Positions 57,321 through 64,000 of a stretch of DNA of 64,000 bases are shown in pieces. The DNA comes from Hyphomonas sp. GTDB lineage: Bacteria; Pseudomonadota; Alphaproteobacteria; Caulobacterales; Hyphomonadaceae. The translations under genes and the position numbers were made by a program. Below the pieces are notes generated by a model. That model was given only the letters and a program-made list of their open reading frames with translations. It did not search any database and was not told the DNA's origin. How positions within the stretch are numbered: position 1 is the first letter of the stretch; every line of letters begins with the position of its first letter. The DNA is taken from NCBI RefSeq assembly GCF_013823385.1, contig NZ_PNMA01000006.1, forward strand, positions 62,001 through 126,000. The letters are read 5' to 3'.

Positions 57321-59828
57321 ATGGCAGCAGCGGCCGCTACCGAACGCCGGGCCTGGCATCGGGCTTATCTCTTCTGCGCAACACTTACCGGCGCGCTGGG
57401 TCTCGCCATGTCAGGGCTCGGTCTGTGGCTGGTCCTCCTCGGCGGCACGTTCTATTATCTCCTGGCAGGCTTGCTGCTGCTGGCGGCAACAGTCTTCAGC
57501 TGGCGGGGCCAGCATCGCGCATCCCTTCTTCTTTACGCGGGCGCGTTCGCCGGAACTTTCGTCTGGTCACTGATGGAAATCGCCGGAAAGGGCTGGCTAC
57601 CGGCCTGGGGCATTGATCTGGCGGGCCGGGCCGGGCTTCTTGCCGGGCTGGTTGCCGCCATCGGGCTTACCTTTCTCATGTGGCGCGTTCCTCCCGGCAG
57701 GCCGCTGCGCCGCGTCGCGCTTATTTTCCTGCTGGGCGCAGCCGCCGCCCTGGGCACGCTTGTCTTCATCTACTGGGAACGGGTTGAGCCGGGCGGACCG
57801 CCCCTGCAACCCGCCTCCGTTGGCGCATCCTCCGGCAATCCGCAGGCAGAAGCGGGCGCAGACTGGCGCGCCTATGGCGGCACGGTGGAAGGCCGGCGCT
57901 ATTCTTCTCTCAGCCAGATTTCCGTGGCGAATGTGACCGGGCTGAAGGAGGCATGGAGCTTCCGGACGGGCGACCTCAACCCGAATGAGGGCCGGGTGTT
58001 TTACTCATCCCAGAACACGCCCATCAAGGCCGAGGATTATCTCTACATTTGTACGCCTACGAACAAGGTCTTCGCCCTCGACCCCGGCTCGGGCGAAGTG
58101 CTCTGGAGCCATGATCCCGGCGTTCCGGCTGCCGCCATGGAACCCCTGTTCTCCGCCGCCTGCCGCGCCGTCGCGTATTTCGATGATGGCGAACCAGCCG
58201 GCCGGCCTGAGGCAATTGAACATATGCCTGCTGTCGAAGGCGTGACCGGCGCCGTACCCCGCGGGGGAAGCCAGTGTCACCGTCGCGTCTATATCTCAAC
58301 CGCCGACGGCCGGCTGATTGCGCTTGATGCTGTCGGCGGTTTCCTCTGCGAGGATTTTGGCGAAGGCGGCACGGTGGACCTGACCGCCGGCATGGGCCTG
58401 CGCGCGTCAGGCTTTGCGTCCAACACTTCGGGCGCAACCGTCGCGGGCGGTCTTCTGATCCTTGGCCAGCAGGTCAGCGACAATCAGCGGCGCGATGCCC
58501 CCTCCGGCGTGGTGCGCGCCTATGATGTCCGCACCGGTGAGCTTCGCTGGGCGTGGGACGCCCTGCGCCCAGATCCCCAGGCCCCGCTCGCCCCCGGTGA
58601 GATTTATCCGCGCGGCACACCGAATGTCTGGAATGTGGTCTCGGCAGACGAATCCCTCGGGCTCGCCTTCCTCGCCACCGGTAACGCAGCGGCTGACCAG
58701 TGGGGCGGCAACCGGCTGCCGGAAGAAGACCGCGTCACCGATGCCATCGTCGCCGTCGATCTGGAGACAGGCGCGGAGCGGTGGGTTTATTCCACGGTCA
58801 CGCATGACCTTTGGGACTATGATCTGGGTGCCCAGCCCGTCCTCGTCGACGTGACCATCGAAGGCGTGACGCGCCGCGCCATCCTCCAGGCAAGCAAAAC
58901 CGGCAATCTCTTCCTGCTCGACGCTCTGACCGGCGAGCCCTTGCGGCCTGTTGAACCCCGCCCCGCGCCCCAGGGCCCGCCTCCGGGCGACTGGGTAGCG
59001 CCCACGCAGCCTCAATCTGTCTTTTTCCCCAATATCGGCGGCGTCCCCGGCCGTGATCCCGAGGAAATCGACGCCCGGCATGCCTTTGGCCTGACACCGG
59101 TCGATGCCGCGCTGTGCCGGATCAGCTTTCACCGCCACCGCTATGAGGGGATGTTTACGCCGCCCACCACAGAAGGCGAAGGCATGCTGCTCTTTCCTGG
59201 CACGGTGGGCGGGCTCAACTGGGGCGGCCTGGGGTATGACCCTGAGCGCCGGCTGATCATCGCCAACAATTCCCGCCTGCCCAATCGCGTTGTCCTCCAT
59301 CCCCGCGACGAGGTTCACGATCTGCCCGTAGGATCGGGGGGCTCCCGTCCCGACCAAGCCATCGCCCCCCATGCCGGCACGCCTTTTGGCGTGACCCGGC
59401 CTATCTGGTGGTCCCCGCTGAAGGTTCCCTGCATCTCGCCGCCCTGGGGCTACATATCAGCCATCAGCCTTGATACTGGCGAGATCGTGTGGTCGCGGCC
59501 CTTCGGGACAGGCTTTGATACCGGCCCGCTGGGCATCCCAACCTTCCTCAAGATCCCCACTGGCACGCCCAATCTTGGCGGCCCCCTCGTCACAGCCGGC
59601 GGGCTGACCTTCATCGGCGCCACGCAGGACAATTTCCTGCGCGCCTTTGAAACCGAAAGCGGCAGGCTTGTCTGGGAAGCGCGCCTCCCGGCCGGTCCCC
59701 AGGCCGGCCCGATGACCTACGAGCATGAGGGCCGGCAATACGTCGCGATCACCGCCACCGGCCATGCCCGTTTTGAAACAACGCCGGGCGACTACCTCAA
59801 AGTCTACGCACTGCCGGAAGATCAGTAG
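57321..59828 (+). CDS. gcd: Membrane-bound PQQ-dependent glucose/quinate-type dehydrogenase
   Basis: 835 aa from the ATG at 57321, with GAAGGAG upstream. Five TM helices (residues about 15-165) match the mGDH/quinate dehydrogenase anchor. The eight-bladed propeller starts DWRAYGGTVEGRRYSSLSQISVANVTGLKEAW (about 178-209). It includes the CxRxRV-like QCHRRVY, ASGFASNTSGATVAGG, LATGNAAADQWGGNR, and TFIGATQDNFLRAFE. It oxidises a sugar or cyclic alcohol in the periplasm and feeds electrons to ubiquinone. The 275-bp gap before it holds no gene. It follows the ECF/FecR pair, so it may belong to the same regulon; the precise substrate and PQQ source are not visible. Confidence 0.88.
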   Translation: MAAAAATERRAWHRAYLFCATLTGALGLAMSGLGLWLVLLGGTFYYLLAGLLLLAATVFSWRGQHRASLLLYAGAFAGTFVWSLMEIAGKGWLPAWGIDLAGRAGLLAGLVAAIGLTFLMWRVPPGRPLRRVALIFLLGAAAALGTLVFIYWERVEPGGPPLQPASVGASSGNPQAEAGADWRAYGGTVEGRRYSSLSQISVANVTGLKEAWSFRTGDLNPNEGRVFYSSQNTPIKAEDYLYICTPTNKVFALDPGSGEVLWSHDPGVPAAAMEPLFSAACRAVAYFDDGEPAGRPEAIEHMPAVEGVTGAVPRGGSQCHRRVYISTADGRLIALDAVGGFLCEDFGEGGTVDLTAGMGLRASGFASNTSGATVAGGLLILGQQVSDNQRRDAPSGVVRAYDVRTGELRWAWDALRPDPQAPLAPGEIYPRGTPNVWNVVSADESLGLAFLATGNAAADQWGGNRLPEEDRVTDAIVAVDLETGAERWVYSTVTHDLWDYDLGAQPVLVDVTIEGVTRRAILQASKTGNLFLLDALTGEPLRPVEPRPAPQGPPPGDWVAPTQPQSVFFPNIGGVPGRDPEEIDARHAFGLTPVDAALCRISFHRHRYEGMFTPPTTEGEGMLLFPGTVGGLNWGGLGYDPERRLIIANNSRLPNRVVLHPRDEVHDLPVGSGGSRPDQAIAPHAGTPFGVTRPIWWSPLKVPCISPPWGYISAISLDTGEIVWSRPFGTGFDTGPLGIPTFLKIPTGTPNLGGPLVTAGGLTFIGATQDNFLRAFETESGRLVWEARLPAGPQAGPMTYEHEGRQYVAITATGHARFETTPGDYLKVYALPEDQ

Positions 59829-59881
59829 GCGGCACATTTCGAAGCTGGAGGTGTTTGCGGAAGCGCCGCCCCAAGAAAAAT

Positions 59882-60145
59882 TCACGTCTTGTCGCCACCG
59901 CCTTGCGAGTCCGGGGGAGAGAGGCCCCGCAGGATCATCCGGATTTCAGCCCCATAACCCGCTTCGACAGCAAAGGCGCCAGCCGGAACGGCGCCCGGAT
60001 CTTCCTGCCCGTCCTGCGGCGGAAACGGTTCCCACAGCTCGGCCATCAGCCGCGCCGCCTGCTCGGCGGAAAGCTCCTGCACCAGCCACATCAAGACCCG
60101 GCGCTGCGCCGTCAACCTGGCTTCCAACTCGTCAATCGTTTTCAT
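59882..60145 (-). CDS. Small hypothetical protein in the DUF1989 operon
   Basis: 87 aa from the ATG at 60145, overlapping the DUF1989 stop by 14 nt. Residues 1-38 are a predicted helical, amphipathic segment (TIDELEARLTAQRRVLMWLVQELSAEQAARL), and residues 45-87 are polar with a Gly/Pro-rich stretch. I recognise no family. The coupled position makes it a probable accessory of the two enzymes encoded upstream. The upstream in-frame ATGs start within the neighbouring gene and were not chosen. Confidence 0.6.
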   Translation of the reverse strand: MKTIDELEARLTAQRRVLMWLVQELSAEQAARLMAELWEPFPPQDGQEDPGAVPAGAFAVEAGYGAEIRMILRGLSPPDSQGGGDKT

Positions 60146-60791
60146 ATGCTGCGCCCTGTTCCCTTCCGGCGCTATTGGCCACATCTCCCTGATGAGCCCG
60201 GCTGACAAAATCAGACAGCACCTCATAGTCAATGGGCTTATAGCGGAAGTTGTTGGATTGTCCCGCAGAGCAGCTCGTCAGGCCGACAATCATGTCCATC
60301 CGGGCCCGGAATACAATGGAATTGCCTGGCTGGCTCAGCGGGGGCAGCACCCTGATCGCGCCCGTCTCTCCGTCTACGGCGACATTCATGAAACAGTTGA
60401 AGGCAATGGGCACACGGTCCGGCGAAATACCCCAGGGTTTCAGAACACGCTCCAGATTCTCCTGGCATCCGCCCGAAGGGGCCGCCTCACCATAGATGAT
60501 GCGGAACGTGTCCTTCGAGCATGGCGTCAGTGTAAAATCATGCCGCCCCACATCATCGGCAACGATGTCGAACATCTCCCGGCTCCGGTTCGAATAGAGG
60601 CAGTCTCCGGTGGTGAGATACAGACGGCTGGCATAGTCGAGCGATCTGCCAGACGAGAGAAACTCCCCGGTATCGGCGGCAGAAAAGGCAACCATGTCAC
60701 TCACCTGTTCTCCTTCCGGATCAGTGACTTTCAGATACTGCCCCGCCTTGATCAGAAAGGCTGCGCCGGATTTCGGAGGAATACGCTGCAT
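60132..60791 (-). CDS. DUF1989 (urea carboxylase-associated) protein
   Basis: 219 aa. Family segments: QVSDMVAFSAADTGEFLSSGRSLDY (about 29-53), LTPCSKDTFRIIYGEAAPSGGCQENLERVLKPWGI (about 88-122), PIAFNCFMNVAVDGETGAIRVLPPLSQPGNSIVFRARMDMIVGLTSC (about 128-174). DUF1989 proteins form the two subunits (CgdA/CgdB) of carboxyguanidine deiminase in guanidine degradation; other members are uncharacterised. Only one copy is present here, so a homomeric or novel reaction is possible. It begins 3 nt after the YqcI/YcgG gene, implying joint action on a guanidino compound (inference). Confidence 0.85.
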   Translation of the reverse strand: MQRIPPKSGAAFLIKAGQYLKVTDPEGEQVSDMVAFSAADTGEFLSSGRSLDYASRLYLTTGDCLYSNRSREMFDIVADDVGRHDFTLTPCSKDTFRIIYGEAAPSGGCQENLERVLKPWGISPDRVPIAFNCFMNVAVDGETGAIRVLPPLSQPGNSIVFRARMDMIVGLTSCSAGQSNNFRYKPIDYEVLSDFVSRAHQGDVANSAGREQGAAYEND

Positions 60792-60794
60792 GGT

Positions 60795-61466
60795 CTATAC
60801 CTTTGGCTTGAAGGGGCAGGTCCAGTCGTCGCCAACCAGACGGCCGGAATATTGGCGCGCCTCGGATCGTTCGCCAAAATCGGTCAGCATGGGGTTGACA
60901 GAGCCCGCGCCGGCTTCCTCCCGCTCCCGGATGATGGCTTTCATCCGGTCAAACCGTCCGTCTGCCTGCAGACGTTCAAACTGGTCGTGGGAATTGAACA
61001 CCAGGGCCGGATGGCCGAACCGCCGGGCAGGCCGCGACGCCCCCGGATGAAGGCCGATGACGAAAAAGGCCTCGCCGCAGACGCTGACGGAAAAATGCGG
61101 AGAATCCGGATCCGGCGACGTCCCTTCCGCCCAGGGGGCGCCGGCGACGGCGTCAAGATTGTGGAGGCATTGCAGCCGGTTCCAGAGCGCCTTTTCGAAA
61201 GCGGCCTCGGACAAGCTGTCTGGCCCCCTGAAGATCGCTGTGAAGGACTGGACGACCGGCCCCGCCCGATCCAGCGTGCGGATGAAGCCGAGCAGATCCT
61301 CGCGCAAATCCACATCATCCCCGGGGGTGGTGATATCCTGATAGAGGCCAACAACCAGTTCATCCCTGGCCAGCGCGGATTTGGCCCCCACACAGGGAAA
61401 GCTTTCTGCCCTGATGAACTCTGTCAGCTCGGCTTTGTACGCGTCTGCATCCGAAAGGGTAATCAT
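60795..61466 (-). CDS. YqcI/YcgG-family haem-type N-oxygenase (GntA/DcsA-like)
   Basis: 223 aa from the ATG at 61466. The family core is DSPHFSVSVCGEAFFVIGLHPGASRPARRFGHPALVFNSHDQFERL (about 122-167), with IREREEAGAGSVNPMLTDFGERSEARQYSGRLVGDDWTCPF at the end. Characterised relatives are haem proteins that N-hydroxylate guanidino groups: GntA (guanitoxin) and DcsA (arginine hydroxylation in D-cycloserine). First of a leftward operon with the DUF1989 protein and a small protein. Unrelated functions in other family members remain possible. No other biosynthetic genes are seen around it. Confidence 0.75.
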   Translation of the reverse strand: MITLSDADAYKAELTEFIRAESFPCVGAKSALARDELVVGLYQDITTPGDDVDLREDLLGFIRTLDRAGPVVQSFTAIFRGPDSLSEAAFEKALWNRLQCLHNLDAVAGAPWAEGTSPDPDSPHFSVSVCGEAFFVIGLHPGASRPARRFGHPALVFNSHDQFERLQADGRFDRMKAIIREREEAGAGSVNPMLTDFGERSEARQYSGRLVGDDWTCPFKPKV

Positions 61467-61675
61467 GACCAACCTGTCTGCCTTTTCGCATTGGATGCAC
61501 AAAAACGCGGCACTCCCGAAGAGGTTCCTCCTGCCCACCAGTCAAACACATCTTTATGCGGAACAATTCCATCTGCAGAAATGGCAGCAGCTCCCGTGGA
61601 ACCAATCCGTCGAGAGTACGTTAACGCTGCTTCCCGCGAGCAAGCATGAACTCGCGGTGGGTCACGGGATGCCGG

Positions 61676-61981
61676 TCAACCAGACCCCCGCTGGCGATCG
61701 GTGCGGCGTTGCGGCCCTGAGCTGTCCTCTCCCTGATCAGTCAGGGTGGGAAATTCGCCCTGATTTTCGAGCGCCTCTATGGGCTCGGCTTCCGGCTCAT
61801 TCAGCGACGCAGATAACGGGATTGTTCCAGCCCGGGGCGCCTGCTCAATCGCAAGCAGCTGCGCGGCCTCTTCTTCAAAAGCCTCCGCGCCAGCGGCAGG
61901 CCGGCCCGCCTCTTCCCACAGATGCTGCGCCCTTTCATGTATCCTTGCTGCGCGTTCTTCGGCGCTCGGGGCCTTGCTCAT
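61676..61981 (-). CDS. DUF2934-containing small protein
   Basis: 101 aa with the DUF2934 pattern in its first half, ERAARIHERAQHLWEEAGRPAAGAEAFEEEAAQLLAIE (residues 8-45), a short helical domain common in alphaproteobacteria and of unknown function. The remainder is low-complexity and acidic, ending with Arg/Gly-rich residues. The ATG at 61981 is supported by AAGGAGAG. It stands alone, divergent from the lipoprotein gene at 62159. Confidence 0.75.
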   Translation of the reverse strand: MSKAPSAEERAARIHERAQHLWEEAGRPAAGAEAFEEEAAQLLAIEQAPRAGTIPLSASLNEPEAEPIEALENQGEFPTLTDQGEDSSGPQRRTDRQRGSG

Positions 61982-62158
61982 GGATCTCTCCTTCCTGATG
62001 CCCCCCACTTCCTAACTCCTGTTTGGCTCGCAGGTTCCGGTTCCCCTCTCCGACGCGCGCTGACCGCTTGAAAGCGGGCTAGGTACTTCTCCGGATGGGA
62101 AGATTGCGAAGTTCCGCCCACTAATTAATCATAACGCAGGCAAGCAGGCGGGACAAAA

Positions 62159-64000
62159 ATGGGCGCGGGGGAACATCAAACAAGCGGCAGGAGAGGTTGG
62201 GCAATCGCCCTGCTTCTTGCGTTTGCAGCCGCCGGCTGCGCATCGACACCCCCTTCTTCGGAGGCAGGCTTCAACAACTGGTCGGGTCTGCAGGACTGCT
62301 TTCGCCGAGACGTGCAGCCACAGCCTGGCACCGCAGAGCGCATGGCGCTGACCTGTTCGGGCAACCAGGCCGCCGCAGACGCCCGCAAGAACGGCATTGA
62401 TCGCGCCAGCGCGCATTTCAATGCGGCATTGGCCTTCAATCTCCTGGCAGATCAGGCAGCCGCCTCTCTGGCCTGCGATACTCCCGGCGGCTGCACCCGC
62501 TTTGCCCTCGACCATATCGAGAGGTCCTTCATTCATCAGGAGGCATTGCTTCCCGCCACCAACGCGGCAGCTTCCGGAGCAGATCAGCGCTTCGACATCC
62601 GGCGCCGCCTGGTGCACGCTGCTGCGCTGAAGGCATCCTCCGAAGTGCCGGCTGCAGCCTGCGGCACGGCGGAAGCGTGCCTCATCGCCGCCAATGAGGC
62701 CCTCGGATCATATAATTGGGAGGCGCTGGCGGCCTCGGAGGACCAGGGTGTCTCCGCGCTGGCCTGTCGCGGGCTCAATCTCCGGTCACAGGTGAATTTT
62801 CTCCGCGGCCCCGCCCAGGAACCCTTGGAGATGGCCGACCTTCGCCAGATTGTTCAGCGCTGCCCGGATTTTTCGGCAGCAGCGGTGAAAAGGCTTGCCG
62901 GGATCGCATTCCGGAGGGCAGAGCAGCTGCACGCCTCCATGCTGAACGCGGGCGGCTCCCCGCCAGGCAAAGCCGAAGCCATTTCCCTCGGAACGTCCGC
63001 CGTGTCGAGTTACACGGATGCTCTGCCTTCGGATGAACTGAAACTGCTTGCCTATCGCAATATGGGTCTGGTTCATCTGAAGCTGGCGGAGCTTGATCGG
63101 CCCAGCGCTTCCTCTCACTTCGAAGCTGCCGCTGAAGCTTTTAACGCCGCCCAGGCGCTGAGCCAGACTGCGGGAGGCGCAGACCATGCCGGCGATCTGG
63201 AACGTCTTGGCACGAGCTATCTGAGCCTCATCAATGCCAGAGACAACCTCACACCGCTCGAAGAAGAAACGCTGATAAACAGCGCCGTCCGGGCGCTCGA
63301 AACGGCGATCGCGCAGGCGCCTGCCTATCAGGGCTGGCTCAAGCTCGGCGAAGCCTATGCGCGCGCTGGCCGCGCAAAAGATGCGGAAGCGGCTTATCGC
63401 GCCGCGCTGGCCCTTGGGGGCGCAGACAAGGGCGAGCAGGCATCCCTGTCCCTTGCGCGCTTGCTCGAGAATGCTGGCAAACCCGGTGACGCCCTCGCCA
63501 TTCTCGAACCGCTCTATGCGTCCGGGCAGCCGGGGCCGGATCTGGAATATGAAGTCGGCCGGTTACGTTTCACTCAAAAAGACTATGCTGGCGCGCTTGA
63601 TGCCCTTACGCGGGCGGCCGCCCGGCTGCAAAGCCCTCGGGACGCAGAAGCCCACTACATGGCCGGCATCTCCGAATCCATCCTCCGCCGTCCCGGCTGG
63701 CAATCCCGCATGCTCGCCCATGCGGACACTGCCGCCCAGTCCAACAGCTTTGCCCCCAAATACATCCGGCTTGACTGCCTCGCCCACATCCTCAATGGCG
63801 GCAAGGAAGTGAGAACAGCCTCCTCCCTGCAACGCTGCCCCGCCGGCAGCGCGCCCGAAAGATCCCTGCTCAGAGGGATGTATTTCCTGAAACAGGCCCA
63901 CCTTATGGATGTTTCGGCCTACAATGCTGCGTCGCAGGACTATTGGAGAAGCGTCCTTCGCCTTGCCGAAGACTCCTTCCGCGCGGGTCAGGAGGCTGCC
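62159..64000 (+). CDS. TPR-repeat lipoprotein, 3' end missing (runs off the right edge)
   Basis: 614 codons are visible, open to the window end with no stop. The lipoprotein signal peptide has the consensus-like AAAGC with lipid Cys near residue 29. Several tetratricopeptide-like units follow: the clearest are GWLKLGEAYARAGRAKDAEAAYRAALALG (about 395-423), ASLSLARLLENAGKPGDALAILEPLY and EYEVGRLRFTQKDYAGALDALTRAAARLQ, plus RNMGLVHLKLAELDRPSASSHFEAAAEAF before them. The N-terminal part has paired Cys residues that suggest disulfides. It probably scaffolds a complex on the outer membrane; no Bam or Lpt partner is evident from this sequence. Confidence 0.75.
   Translation, partial: MGAGEHQTSGRRGWAIALLLAFAAAGCASTPPSSEAGFNNWSGLQDCFRRDVQPQPGTAERMALTCSGNQAAADARKNGIDRASAHFNAALAFNLLADQAAASLACDTPGGCTRFALDHIERSFIHQEALLPATNAAASGADQRFDIRRRLVHAAALKASSEVPAAACGTAEACLIAANEALGSYNWEALAASEDQGVSALACRGLNLRSQVNFLRGPAQEPLEMADLRQIVQRCPDFSAAAVKRLAGIAFRRAEQLHASMLNAGGSPPGKAEAISLGTSAVSSYTDALPSDELKLLAYRNMGLVHLKLAELDRPSASSHFEAAAEAFNAAQALSQTAGGADHAGDLERLGTSYLSLINARDNLTPLEEETLINSAVRALETAIAQAPAYQGWLKLGEAYARAGRAKDAEAAYRAALALGGADKGEQASLSLARLLENAGKPGDALAILEPLYASGQPGPDLEYEVGRLRFTQKDYAGALDALTRAAARLQSPRDAEAHYMAGISESILRRPGWQSRMLAHADTAAQSNSFAPKYIRLDCLAHILNGGKEVRTASSLQRCPAGSAPERSLLRGMYFLKQAHLMDVSAYNAASQDYWRSVLRLAEDSFRAGQEAA

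Overview
The window looks like the chromosome of a free-living, GC-rich alphaproteobacterium, most likely a marine or aquatic member of the Hyphomonadaceae/Caulobacterales (inference). The reasons are the high GC of the reading frames, five TonB-dependent receptors (two of the Xanthomonas/Caulobacter type), several acyl-CoA enzymes, a PhoD-type phosphatase, an HU protein with an alanine/lysine tail, and no tRNA, rRNA, transposase or CRISPR array that I can see. The left end cuts a TonB receptor gene and the right end cuts a TPR lipoprotein gene.

Layout. 1-1.1 kb: truncated TonB receptor divergent from a TetR regulator. 1.1-8.2 kb: a sulfide/persulfide module made of two divergent operons, DUF2892 protein-thioredoxin-SQR leftward and rhodanese-RND adaptor-RND pump-ArsR regulator rightward, with a 9-6-9 inverted repeat in the shared promoter region. 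8.2-12.5 kb: MFS exporter, quinone oxidoreductase, and a PF10118 hydrolase divergent from its probable TetR repressor. 12.5-15.9 kb: two acyl-CoA dehydrogenases (probably one heteromeric enzyme) and an enoyl-CoA hydratase-like protein. 16-21.4 kb: a BamA-type protein and a two-component system with a DUF2141 protein. 21.4-25.4 kb: tandem 10-bp repeats and a strongly structured leader in front of a large autotransporter. 25.4-29.6 kb: acyl-CoA synthetase, HU-like protein, ferric-reductase-like flavoprotein and a tiny membrane peptide.

29.6-38.7 kb is devoted to phosphorus: PhoD phosphatase with a TonB receptor, then a HAD phosphatase, an RpiR regulator and a phosphonate-type ABC importer (PhnDCE-like). 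38.7-47.6 kb is a tightly packed leftward operon (TonB receptor, spinster-type MFS, carboxylesterase, acyl-CoA ligase, beta-lactamase-fold esterase) below a TetR gene with a perfect 28-bp palindrome. It reads as a complete outer-membrane-to-CoA route for an unknown ester. 48-59.8 kb holds two TonB receptors (one with an STN signalling domain), a PHP-type lipoprotein, an ECF sigma factor, a FecR-like anti-sigma factor and a membrane PQQ glucose-type dehydrogenase. 59.9-61.5 kb is a three-gene operon joining a DUF1989 protein with a YqcI/YcgG-type haem protein; both families act on guanidino compounds in characterised cases, so this is the best candidate for an undescribed small pathway.

All functions are read from sequence motifs and family knowledge without database searches. 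Start codons were chosen from Shine-Dalgarno matches, signal peptides and overlaps, and the alternatives are stated.
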